From positions 248,001-312,000 of the forward strand of contig JAHLLS010000001.1 in NCBI GenBank assembly GCA_020444045.1: 64,000 bases of DNA, read 5' to 3'. This DNA comes from Deltaproteobacteria bacterium (GTDB lineage: Bacteria > Desulfobacterota > Desulfobacteria > Desulfobacterales > UBA5852). Of this stretch, positions 37,730 through 46,450 are shown piece after piece. The notes below the pieces were generated by a model that was not told the origin of the DNA, did not search any database, and was given only the letters and a program-made list of their open reading frames with translations. Within the stretch, counting starts at the first letter, position 1. Every line of letters begins with the position of its first letter. A program made the position numbers and the translations under genes.

Positions 37730-37746
37730 TAATGGTTTAACCATTA
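37730..37746. promoter_or_regulatory. FadR/GntR-type operator upstream of putA
   Basis: TAATGGT-TTA-ACCATTA is a perfect 17-bp palindrome with arms identical to the site at 32133-32149 and a different three-base spacer. It lies 120 bases before the putA ATG. Confidence 0.65.
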
Positions 37747-37865
37747 CAATAGTGTGCGGCAACCTTCGGCCGGATACATCCGGTCGCCACAAGAAACCCC
37801 ATTGACACATCGCCCTCTCCCGAGGCGTGTGGATCGAACAATCTGTTTGGGAAAGGAAGAACACC

Positions 37866-40800
37866 ATGCAAACGGCCACGGATGAAACCCTGCAACAAGA
37901 AGCGATCCAACTTGCCGAGGCCTGGCAAAACCGGGCCGATGCGCTGTATAAAAATGAAGAAAAACAGTACCAGAAACAGATCAAACATCTGCTGACCCAC
38001 CCCGAGGACAAGATTACCCTGACCAAGCTGATCGATCAGAGCTTTCGTAGTGAAAACTACCGCCGCGTGGCGGACCAGGTCACCAGCCTGCTCAAACAGC
38101 GCGGCATCCCGGGCTTTTTTTCACCAACCGAAAAAATCCTGATGCACCTTTTTCTTTCGGTCGGGCGCCTGATTCCCCGCCTGTCTGTTCCGAAGATGAT
38201 CGAAAAAATGCGCGCCGACAGCAACCGCGCCATTGTCCCCGGGGAGCCGGACGTTTTGCTGGCCCACCTGCAAAAGCGTAAAACCCAGGGCATTCGTATG
38301 AATATCAACCATCTCGGCGAAGCCTTGCTGGGGGAGGAAGAAGCCCGTCATCGCCTGCAGACCTACATCGACGATTTGAAAAACCCGAATATTGAATACA
38401 TATCCGTTAAAATTTCGACCATTTACTCCCAGATTCAATCCCTGGCCTTCGACCATACGGTCAGCGTGCTCGTCGAGCGGCTGTCCGCGCTCTACCGGAC
38501 GGCGGCCGCGCATGAATTTGTCCGTTCCGATGGCAGGCGGGTTCCCAAATTCGTAAACCTCGACATGGAAGAATACCGCGATCTGGAAATCACCACGGCC
38601 GCCTTTACCGGCGCGCTCGATCAGGAAGAATTCAAACAGCATGCGGCCGGCATCGTCCTGCAGGCCTATCTGCCGGATTCTTTTGCCATCCAGCAGTCGC
38701 TGACCGATTGGGCCCGTAAACGCGTGGCCGGGGGCGGGGCCCCCATCAAGATCAGGATCGTCAAGGGTGCCAACCTGGAAATGGAGCTGGTGGAATCGGC
38801 GCTTTTCAACTGGCCCCTGGCCACCTATGACAACAAATTGGATGTCGATGCCAACTACAAGCGTATGGTGCACTTCGGCATGCAGCCGGACAACATGCGT
38901 GCCGTTCATCTGGGCATCGCCTCCCACAATCTGTTCGAATTGGCCTATGCCTACAAGCTCGCCGAGCATAACGGCGTGATTGACGGCTTTTCGTTTGAAA
39001 TGCTGGAGGGCATGGCCAACCATGTGCGTCGCGCCATTTCGGAAATGACCGGTGAAGTCCTTCTCTATGCCCCCGTAGCGGCCCGTGCCGAATTCATCAA
39101 CGCCATCGCCTATCTGGTGCGACGTCTGGATGAAAACACCGGCGAAGAGAATTTCCTGCGGTATTCCCCCGATCTGAAAACCGGATCGGAGGAATGGCGC
39201 TTTCTGAAAAATCAGTTCGAGGCGTCCTGCGCCCACCGGGATCAGGCGCCGAGCACCCCCAACCGTATTCAAGACCGCAACCAGGAAAAATTTCCCGCAG
39301 AAATGGGCACCTTCCATGACGGCGAGTTCAACAATGAACCCGACACGGACTGGTCGCTGGCCGCAAACCGCGAATGGGCCGAGGCCATCCGGGACCGCTG
39401 GCGGAAATCAGCCGACGATGCCCCCATCCAAATCCCCCTGGTCATCGGCAACGAGGAAATTTTGGAAGACCGGGACGTCCGGACCTGCCTGGACCCCAAC
39501 CAGGCGCCCACCGAAGTTGCTGTGGCCACCTATCGCCTGGCCACAACCGCGGATGCTGAACGGGCGGTGGCGGTTGCCAAAGCCGACCCGGATGGCTGGC
39601 GCCGTCTTGCGCCGGTTGAACGTCATGCCGCCCTTTCCCGGGTCGCCATGGAACTGCGCAAGGCTCGGGGCGACCTCATCGGGGCGGCCGCGGCCAATAC
39701 CGGCAAAGTCTTCACCGAGGCCGACGTGGAGGTCTCGGAAGCCATCGACTTTGCCGAATACTACCCTTATTCGGCCCGCGCCTTTACCGAATTGGAAACC
39801 ATAACCACCACCGGCAAGGGGGTGGGGGCGGTGGTGTCGCCCTGGAATTTCCCCATCGCCATCCCGTGCGGCGGGATGGTGGGTTCCCTGGCGGCCGGCA
39901 ATACGGTGATTTTCAAACCGGCCTCGGACGCCGTTCTGGTGGCCTGGGTATTGTGCCAGGCGATCTGGCGCGCCGGTATTTCCCGCAATACCCTCCAGTT
40001 TGTGCCCTGTGCGGGCGGCAGCACCGGAGCGCACCTGATCAACCACGATGATGTAGACTTTGTCATTTTGACCGGCGGGACCGAAACCGGTATGGAAATG
40101 CTGCGCCGCAAGCCTTCCCTGAATCTGTCGGCCGAAACCGGCGGAAAAAATGCCACCATCGTTACGGCTATGGCCGACCGGGACCAGGCCTGTAAAAATA
40201 TCATCTATTCCGCTTTCGGTAATAGCGGTCAGAAATGCTCCGCAACGTCGCTGCTGATTCTTGAACGGGAAATTTACAACGACGAAAATTTCAAGCGCCA
40301 ACTGGTGGATGCGGCCCGCAGTTTCCAGGTTGGCTCGGCCTGGAATTTCGCCAACAAGATGGGGGCCCTCATTCATCCGCCCCAAGGCGACCTGCAAAAA
40401 GCCATGACAACCCTGGAACCCGGCGAGAGCTGGGCCCTGCAGCCGGAAATGGTCGATGGCAATCCCCACATGTGGACCCCGGGGATCAAGTACGGCGTCC
40501 AGCCCGGCTCCTACACCCACAATACCGAATTTTTCGGCGCCCTGCTGGCGGTTATGCCGGCGGACAACCTCGAACAGGCCATCGAAATGGTCAACATGAC
40601 CGGGTTCGGTCTCACCAGTGGCCTGGAGAGCCTCGATCCCCGCGAACATGCCGTCTGGAAGGAAAAAATCAAGGCCGGCAACCTCTATGTGAATCGCGGC
40701 ACCACGGGCGCCATTACCCTGCGTCAGCCCTTTGGCGGCATGGGCAAATCCGCATTAGGGCCCGCCATCAAGGCCGGCGGCCCCAACTATGTGGCTCAGT

Positions 40801-41468
40801 TTATGAATTTCGAAGAAACGGGCCTTCCGCGTATCGACGCTCTCCAGGGGGAACACGCCCTGTTGCGCATGGCTCTGGAATGGCGCCGTAAACTGCTATG
40901 GGGTAAATTGGACGCGCACAAAGCAGATCTGGAAAAGACCATCCGGGCCATCAAAAGCTATCTCTACCATACCGAGCAGGAATTCGGGCGGTCCAAAGAC
41001 TACTTTCATCTGCGGGGGCAGGACAATATCCACCGCTACTTGCCCCTGGGCACCATCGCCATCCGGCTGCACGCGGAAGACAGCCTGTTCGATGTCCTGG
41101 CCCGCCTGGCGGCCACCCGCATCGCCGGCAACCTGCCAATAATCAGCATCCCGGAAACGCTGAACAACGAGGTCACCGCCTTTCTCACCACCATGGAAGG
41201 CCGCCAGATTGTGGCAAAGGCCATTGTGCGCCGCCAGTCCGATGAAGCGCTGATCGCGTCCATGGCCATTGTCCAGCGCATCCGCTACGCCGCACCCGAC
41301 CGGGTGCCGGAAGCGGTTCTGGCCGCCGCGGCCAAAAAGGGCTTCTATATCGCCCGGGCACCGGTCCTGATGGAGGGCCGCATCGAAATGCTGCACTATT
41401 GCCAGAACCAGAGTATCTGCGACACCTACCACCGCTACGGCAACCTGGGAGACCGATCGATACTCTGA
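37866..41468 (+). CDS. putA: bifunctional proline dehydrogenase / glutamate-semialdehyde dehydrogenase
   Basis: Protein of 1200 residues that oxidises proline to P5C with FAD and then to glutamate with NAD. The proline dehydrogenase barrel spans about 60-480 (IKIRIVKGANLEMEL, IGIASHNLFELAYA). The aldehyde dehydrogenase half spans about 520-1010, with Glu757 (LSAETGGKN) and catalytic Cys791 (GNSGQKCSATS). A C-terminal extension of about 190 residues follows. There is no N-terminal ribbon-helix-helix repressor domain, so regulation must come from elsewhere, probably the FadR-type protein. GGAAAGGAAG precedes the ATG at 37866; a GTG at 37827 lacks this. A terminator follows. Confidence 0.93.
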   Translation: MQTATDETLQQEAIQLAEAWQNRADALYKNEEKQYQKQIKHLLTHPEDKITLTKLIDQSFRSENYRRVADQVTSLLKQRGIPGFFSPTEKILMHLFLSVGRLIPRLSVPKMIEKMRADSNRAIVPGEPDVLLAHLQKRKTQGIRMNINHLGEALLGEEEARHRLQTYIDDLKNPNIEYISVKISTIYSQIQSLAFDHTVSVLVERLSALYRTAAAHEFVRSDGRRVPKFVNLDMEEYRDLEITTAAFTGALDQEEFKQHAAGIVLQAYLPDSFAIQQSLTDWARKRVAGGGAPIKIRIVKGANLEMELVESALFNWPLATYDNKLDVDANYKRMVHFGMQPDNMRAVHLGIASHNLFELAYAYKLAEHNGVIDGFSFEMLEGMANHVRRAISEMTGEVLLYAPVAARAEFINAIAYLVRRLDENTGEENFLRYSPDLKTGSEEWRFLKNQFEASCAHRDQAPSTPNRIQDRNQEKFPAEMGTFHDGEFNNEPDTDWSLAANREWAEAIRDRWRKSADDAPIQIPLVIGNEEILEDRDVRTCLDPNQAPTEVAVATYRLATTADAERAVAVAKADPDGWRRLAPVERHAALSRVAMELRKARGDLIGAAAANTGKVFTEADVEVSEAIDFAEYYPYSARAFTELETITTTGKGVGAVVSPWNFPIAIPCGGMVGSLAAGNTVIFKPASDAVLVAWVLCQAIWRAGISRNTLQFVPCAGGSTGAHLINHDDVDFVILTGGTETGMEMLRRKPSLNLSAETGGKNATIVTAMADRDQACKNIIYSAFGNSGQKCSATSLLILEREIYNDENFKRQLVDAARSFQVGSAWNFANKMGALIHPPQGDLQKAMTTLEPGESWALQPEMVDGNPHMWTPGIKYGVQPGSYTHNTEFFGALLAVMPADNLEQAIEMVNMTGFGLTSGLESLDPREHAVWKEKIKAGNLYVNRGTTGAITLRQPFGGMGKSALGPAIKAGGPNYVAQFMNFEETGLPRIDALQGEHALLRMALEWRRKLLWGKLDAHKADLEKTIRAIKSYLYHTEQEFGRSKDYFHLRGQDNIHRYLPLGTIAIRLHAEDSLFDVLARLAATRIAGNLPIISIPETLNNEVTAFLTTMEGRQIVAKAIVRRQSDEALIASMAIVQRIRYAAPDRVPEAVLAAAAKKGFYIARAPVLMEGRIEMLHYCQNQSICDTYHRYGNLGDRSIL

Positions 41469-41509
41469 AGCCCGCAAAAAACCGCGGGGGAGATTGGAAA
41501 ACCACGGAT

Positions 41510-41540
41510 CTGCTCCGGCAAAAACCGGAGCAGGTTTTTT
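41510..41540 (+). terminator. rho-independent terminator after putA
   Basis: CTGCTCCGG pairs perfectly with CCGGAGCAG around a six-base loop, followed by TTTTTT, 42 bases after the putA stop. Confidence 0.9.
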
Positions 41541-41620
41541 AACGATTGAAGCCACATTCAACCGGCTGTACATGAAGCAAGAGAGGGAATTCCGGGGGCC
41601 TTAAGACTTCCGCCGATGCG

Positions 41621-42202
41621 CTAGAACAGAAACCCCAAGGCTTTGTGTTCGATGAGGATCTTGACGCCGATGGCCAGCAGTACCCCCCCCCCTAAGACCC
41701 CTGCCATCGGACTCAAACGCTCCGCCGACCCCACAGACTTGCCCAGATGCAGCCCCACCACAGTAAAGACACCCGCCACCAGGCCGATCACCAGCGCCGG
41801 AAACCAGATCGAAACCTGGAGCATGGAAATCGTCAACCCCACGGCCAGGGCGTCGATACTGGTGGCCACGGAAAGCATGACCAGGGTCAGGCCTCGGGTA
41901 GGATCATTCTTTTGCTTTGCGTCCTCCTCCATTTTGAAGGCTTCCCGAATCATATTGATGCCCACAAAGGCCAGGAGCCCGAAGGCGATCCAGTGGTCGT
42001 AGCGCTCGATGCTCGCGCGCACCGTCAGGCCGGCGGCCCAGCCCATCACCGGCATCATTGCCTGGAAGAGACCGAAGTGCCAGGCCAGCCGGAAAAACTG
42101 GCGCAACGAGACGCGTTTCAGGCGTACGCCGGTGGCAATGGCGACGGCAAAGGCATCCATGGCCAGGGCGATGGCCAGGGCAATTACGTTCATCAGGTCC
42201 AT
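41621..42202 (-). CDS. mntP: manganese efflux pump MntP
   Basis: Small membrane protein of 193 residues with six helices, the normal MntP length. Duplicated acidic motifs are present: AMDAFAVAIATGV near the start and VATSIDALAVGLT in the second half. It exports Mn2+ when in excess. The start ATG 42202 (MDLMNVIALAIALAMDAF) is family-like; the frame runs back to 42466 but that part overlaps the divergent gene. I looked for an upstream Mn riboswitch and did not find its conserved core. Confidence 0.87.
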   Translation of the reverse strand: MDLMNVIALAIALAMDAFAVAIATGVRLKRVSLRQFFRLAWHFGLFQAMMPVMGWAAGLTVRASIERYDHWIAFGLLAFVGINMIREAFKMEEDAKQKNDPTRGLTLVMLSVATSIDALAVGLTISMLQVSIWFPALVIGLVAGVFTVVGLHLGKSVGSAERLSPMAGVLGGGVLLAIGVKILIEHKALGFLF

Positions 42203-42398
42203 AAAAATTCCCGAACGAGCGCGGCTAACAAATTTGACAAAGGCAAGTATGGTAAGCGGTGACCGTATCGATGTCAAAAAGAAAACGATGGTTTTACGGG
42301 GACAGGTTCTGTTTCCACATTGACAGGCCGACTGATATTCACCATAAAAGAACCGTAATGGTAACCGCTCAATATATTTTGCGACGATAGGATAAATT

Positions 42399-43442
42399 GT
42401 GCCGTCAATGGCCACTGCCACGCTCCCCATACCCTCTTTTTTTGATCCCCGGACGATTGATGCCATCTGGCGGGTTGCTTACCAACAGCGCGCTTCCGAA
42501 GCGGCCGATTGGGCCCACCGGCACCGTATCCCCTCTGCAGCCAACGATGCGTTCCGGACGGCACTTCTGCTGATCGATGTCCAGAACACGTTCTGTATGC
42601 CGGATTTCGAGCTTTTCGTCGGGGGGCGCAGCGGAACGGCGGCGGTGGACGACAACCGACGATTATGCCGGTTTATCTATCGTAACCTTCACCGGTTGAC
42701 TGAAATCTGTCCAACCATGGATACCCATCAAATCTACCAGATTTTCCACAGCATGTTTCTGGTGGATGGGGATGGACGCCACCCCGCGCCCTACACCACC
42801 ATCTCGACAGGAGATCTTGAAAACGGTGTCTGGCGATTCAATGCCGCGCTCTCCCCCCGCCTGAGGTTGTCCGCCGATGAAGGCCAGCACTATCTTCAGC
42901 ACTACGCCCGGGAGCTTCAACGCCGTGGCAAATATGAGTTGACCATCTGGCCCTACCACGCCATGCTGGGCGGCATCGGCCATGCCCTCGTGCCGGCCGT
43001 TGAAGAGGCGGTGTTTTTTCACGGCATCAGCCGGTTGAGCCCTCCCGATTTCCAAATCAAGGGGCACAACCCTCTGACTGAAAACTATTCGGTTCTGCGC
43101 CCCGAAATCACAACCGATGCCGCGGGACACCCGATTGATGACAAAAACCGTACGCTCATCGATAAACTTCTCAATTTCGACGCCGTCATCATTGCGGGGC
43201 AAGCCAAAAGCCACTGCGTGGCCTGGACCATCGAAGATCTATTGGCGGAGATCCAGGCTTTGGAGCCATCACTGGCCAGGAAGATCTACCTGCTGGAGGA
43301 TTGTACGTCACCGGTCGTGATCCCGGACGTCATTGACTGCACCGCACCCGCCGACCGCGCTTTTCGGAAGTTTGCCGATGCCGGCATGCACCGGGTAAAC
43401 ACCACCATCCCGCTCAGCGAATGGCCGGGCTTCGGCCAATGA
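42399..43442 (+). CDS. isochorismatase-superfamily cysteine hydrolase, nicotinamidase-like
   Basis: Protein of 347 residues, much longer than classical nicotinamidases (about 200). Catalytic features are the Asp in LLLIDVQNTFCMP and the Cys in IAGQAKSHCVAWT, plus metal-site candidates in MDTHQIYQIFH. The extra length comes from about 55 N-terminal residues and a central insert (about 120-200). Its neighbour 43 bases downstream is nicotinate phosphoribosyltransferase, so deamidation of nicotinamide to nicotinate is the natural guess. The GTG at 42399 has AGGAT upstream; an ATG three codons later is an alternative. Confidence 0.78.
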   Translation: MPSMATATLPIPSFFDPRTIDAIWRVAYQQRASEAADWAHRHRIPSAANDAFRTALLLIDVQNTFCMPDFELFVGGRSGTAAVDDNRRLCRFIYRNLHRLTEICPTMDTHQIYQIFHSMFLVDGDGRHPAPYTTISTGDLENGVWRFNAALSPRLRLSADEGQHYLQHYARELQRRGKYELTIWPYHAMLGGIGHALVPAVEEAVFFHGISRLSPPDFQIKGHNPLTENYSVLRPEITTDAAGHPIDDKNRTLIDKLLNFDAVIIAGQAKSHCVAWTIEDLLAEIQALEPSLARKIYLLEDCTSPVVIPDVIDCTAPADRAFRKFADAGMHRVNTTIPLSEWPGFGQ

Positions 43443-43485
43443 ACCACATGCCCAGCGGTTTTTCACCCATCGGGACACCAACGCT

Positions 43486-44811
43486 ATGACGTCATCCTTT
43501 CTTGCCGGTCCCTTGTTGACCGATCTTTACGAAATGACCATGGCGGCGGGCTATTGGCGGCACAACCTCAACGATAAGGCCACTTTTTCCGTTTTCGTAA
43601 GAAATCCCGACCAAAAGCGCAATTATTTCGTGGCCGCCGGTCTGGCAACCCTTCTCGAGGAGCTGGAAGCCTACCGCTTCCGGCAGGACGATATCCACTA
43701 CCTGCAACAGCTGAAATTGTTCGACGCCAACTTCCTTGATGCGCTTCGGCGATTGCGATTCACCGGCGATATTCACGCGCTGCCGGAGGGAACCCTATTT
43801 TTCCCGGATGAACCCATCCTGGAAATCAGCGCGCCGCTGATCGAGGCCCAGCTGATCGAAACCCTTATATTGAACACCATTGGAGTCGCCACCCTGATCG
43901 CCACCAAAGCGGCACGCTGTATTCACGCTGCAGCCGGACGCCCGCTTGTCGATTTTGCCTTGCGCCGCACCCACGGTTCGGAGGCCGGCGACCAGGTCGC
44001 CCGCAGCACCTACATTACCGGATTCTCGGCGACCAGCAATGTGCGCGCCAGCCAACGGTTTGGCATTCCGGTTGCCGGCACCATGGCCCACGCCTTTGTC
44101 ACCGCCTTCACATCGGAGCTGGACGCTTTCCGGGCCTATGCCACAACCTTTCCCCAGCACACGATTTTTTTAATCGATACTTACGATACGCTGGCGGGGG
44201 CCCGCAACGCCGCAACCGTCGCGTTGGAAATGCAGACCAGAGACCAAAGGGCCCTCGGGGTGCGTCTGGACAGTGGCGACATGGTTGCCTTGAGTCGCGG
44301 TGTGCGACGCATTCTGGATGAAGCCGGGCTGACGGAAATGAAAATCTACGCCAGCAGCAGCTTCGACGAATTCAAAATCACCGAAATCATTAAAAGCGGC
44401 GCGCCCATCGATGCTTTTGGCGTCGGCACCAAGGTGGGCGTCTCAGCCGATGCCCCTTATCTGGACATCGTATACAAACTGGTTCAGCTGGGAAAACGCC
44501 CGATCCGCAAGCTGAGCAGCGAAAAAGTCACGCTGGCCGGTCGAAAGCAAATTTTTCGCCATGACGACCCCCATGGCGTTTTTCAGGAAGACGTCCTGGC
44601 CTGCCGGGAAGAAAAGCGGGCTGCCGGGGCGCCGCTGCTTGAACCGGTCATGCTCAGCGGTCAACGGCACAAGCCCGAAGCCACCCTCGGGGACATCCGC
44701 AAGCGCTTTGCAAAACAATTCGGATGCCTCGACCAGCGTTACAAAACCATCGATACCCACATCACCTATCCTGTTCGGCTCAGCACGCGCCTAAAGGCGC
44801 TTCAGAAGTAA
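43486..44811 (+). CDS. pncB: nicotinate phosphoribosyltransferase
   Basis: Enzyme of 441 residues that makes nicotinate mononucleotide from nicotinate and PRPP with ATP. Family blocks are LLTDLYEMTMAAGYW, FALRRTHGSEAGDQVARSTY (motif RR.HG), FLIDTYDTLAGARNA and VRLDSGDM followed by DAFGVGTKVGVS. With the upstream hydrolase it forms the nicotinamide-to-NAD salvage route. Confidence 0.9.
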   Translation: MTSSFLAGPLLTDLYEMTMAAGYWRHNLNDKATFSVFVRNPDQKRNYFVAAGLATLLEELEAYRFRQDDIHYLQQLKLFDANFLDALRRLRFTGDIHALPEGTLFFPDEPILEISAPLIEAQLIETLILNTIGVATLIATKAARCIHAAAGRPLVDFALRRTHGSEAGDQVARSTYITGFSATSNVRASQRFGIPVAGTMAHAFVTAFTSELDAFRAYATTFPQHTIFLIDTYDTLAGARNAATVALEMQTRDQRALGVRLDSGDMVALSRGVRRILDEAGLTEMKIYASSSFDEFKITEIIKSGAPIDAFGVGTKVGVSADAPYLDIVYKLVQLGKRPIRKLSSEKVTLAGRKQIFRHDDPHGVFQEDVLACREEKRAAGAPLLEPVMLSGQRHKPEATLGDIRKRFAKQFGCLDQRYKTIDTHITYPVRLSTRLKALQK

Positions 44812-44958
44812 GTGGAAAGCGGGAATTTTAGGGCAGGCATTCGGATACCAGAATCACGCCCGGCATGATCATTGGGAGTCTTCTGGTGAGATGATGGTGT
44901 TTAAACCGGATAAGGAAGTGACGATCCCGGTACGGAGGACGGTTATCATACAAGACCG

Positions 44959-45666
44959 CTATATGCCGAGATACGCTTTGCGGACATCTTCATTGACCAT
45001 GAGTTTGTCCGCGGCATCCGCCATGATAATCCGACCGTTTTCCATGACATAGCCCCGGTGGGCCGTTTTTAAGGCCAGATTGGCATTCTGTTCCACCAGA
45101 AAAACCGTCGTGTTGTTCTCGCTGTTGATCTTCTTGACGATTTCGAAAATCCGCTTGACCACCAGTGGCGCCAGGCCCAGGGACGGTTCGTCCAACAGGA
45201 GAAGGCGCGGCCGGGCCATCAAGGCGCGGGATATGGCCAACATCTGCTGTTCGCCACCGCTGAGGGTGCCGCCGGCCTGGTGCCGCCGTTCGGCCAGGAT
45301 GGGGAACAACTCAAAAATATAGTCGAGGTCACTTTTGATTTCGGGCTTGTCGTCCCGCAGAAAAGCGCCCATATCCAGGTTTTCAAGAACGGTCAGGTAA
45401 GGAAAAATCCGCCGCCCTTCGGGCACCTGGGATATGCCCATGGACACGATGGCATTGGGCGGAAGCCCTTGGATCGGTTTCCCCTCAAATCGAATTTCAC
45501 CCGTGCGCGGCGGCACAACGCCGGAGATGGACATCAGGGTCGTGGATTTCCCGGCGCCATTGGCACCGATCAGGGTGACGATTTCGCCCTGGCCGATTTC
45601 TATGCTGATGGATTTCAGCGCCTGGATATTGCCATAAAACGTTTCGACGTTGTGCAGCTCAAGCAT
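44959..45666 (-). CDS. livF: branched-chain amino-acid ABC transporter ATPase LivF (second cluster)
   Basis: ATPase of 235 residues with GANGAGKST, LSGGEQQMLAIS, LLLLDEPSLGLAP and FLVEQNANLALK. The ATG at 45666 follows GGAGAAG and overlaps the livG stop by eight bases; a longer frame is rejected. It is the last gene of the minus-strand liv operon. No clear terminator is seen after it. Confidence 0.92.
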   Translation of the reverse strand: MLELHNVETFYGNIQALKSISIEIGQGEIVTLIGANGAGKSTTLMSISGVVPPRTGEIRFEGKPIQGLPPNAIVSMGISQVPEGRRIFPYLTVLENLDMGAFLRDDKPEIKSDLDYIFELFPILAERRHQAGGTLSGGEQQMLAISRALMARPRLLLLDEPSLGLAPLVVKRIFEIVKKINSENNTTVFLVEQNANLALKTAHRGYVMENGRIIMADAADKLMVNEDVRKAYLGI

Positions 45667-46447
45667 CGATATCTTCTCCGAGGTAAGCCTTGATAACTGC
45701 CGGGTTACTCTTGATTTCTTCGGGGTTTCCCTCGGCAATTTTCTTGCCGTAATCCACCACATAGATCCGATCGGACAAACTCATGACGAGCTTCATGTCG
45801 TGCTCGATGAGTAGAATCGATACCTGCATTTCGGAACGAAGACGCAGGATGAGTTCATCCAGCTCCTTGGTTTCCTGGGCATTCATCCCGGCCGCCGGTT
45901 CATCGAGTAAAAGCAGAAACGGCTCGGTGGCCAAGGCCCGCGCAATTTCCAGCCGCCGCTGGGCACCGTAGGGCAGATTCTTGGCAAACTCGTTGACATA
46001 GCGGGTCAATCCGATTTTTTCCAGCATGGCATAGCTGTCAGCGACAACTTCTTTTTCTTCCCGGCGGCTGGCGGGCGGGCGAAAAATCGCCCCCGGAATA
46101 CCGGAATGCAGCCGGCAATGGCGTCCGATCATGACATTTTCCAGCACCGTCATGTTCTGGAAGAGCCGGATGTTCTGGAAGGTGCGGGCCATGCCGCGCT
46201 CGGTTACCCGGTTGGGCTTAAGCCCATTGAGACGTTGCGGTTCGCCCTGAGGCCGCGTCAGGAACATATCACCCTTGGTGGGGGCATAAATTCCGGTGAT
46301 GCAGTTGAAAAAGGTGGTCTTGCCCGCCCCGTTGGGACCGATCAGTGCAACGATCTCACCCGGATGCACCTGAAGATCAATATGATCCAGGGCCCGCAGG
46401 CCGCCAAAATCCATGGTCAGTTGATTGACATCTAAAACCGGTTTCAT
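45659..46447 (-). CDS. livG: branched-chain amino-acid ABC transporter ATPase LivG (second cluster)
   Basis: ATPase of 262 residues: GPNGAGKTTFFNCITGIY, LPYGAQRRLEIARAL signature, LLLLDEPAAGMNAQE and LLIEHDMKLVMSLSD. It carries the LivG-specific insertion after Walker A. Three bases separate it from livM. Confidence 0.92.
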   Translation of the reverse strand: MKPVLDVNQLTMDFGGLRALDHIDLQVHPGEIVALIGPNGAGKTTFFNCITGIYAPTKGDMFLTRPQGEPQRLNGLKPNRVTERGMARTFQNIRLFQNMTVLENVMIGRHCRLHSGIPGAIFRPPASRREEKEVVADSYAMLEKIGLTRYVNEFAKNLPYGAQRRLEIARALATEPFLLLLDEPAAGMNAQETKELDELILRLRSEMQVSILLIEHDMKLVMSLSDRIYVVDYGKKIAEGNPEEIKSNPAVIKAYLGEDIDA

Positions 46448-46450
46448 ACG

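Noticed and set aside
38121..40649. Long minus-strand open frames opposite putA (38121-39317 and 39408-40649)
   Set aside because: They are shadows of the strongly conserved putA frame, have no ribosome sites and show no family features.
42203..42398. Possible manganese (yybP-ykoY) riboswitch upstream of mntP
   Set aside because: The conserved GGGGAGUA and paired core segments are not present in this stretch.
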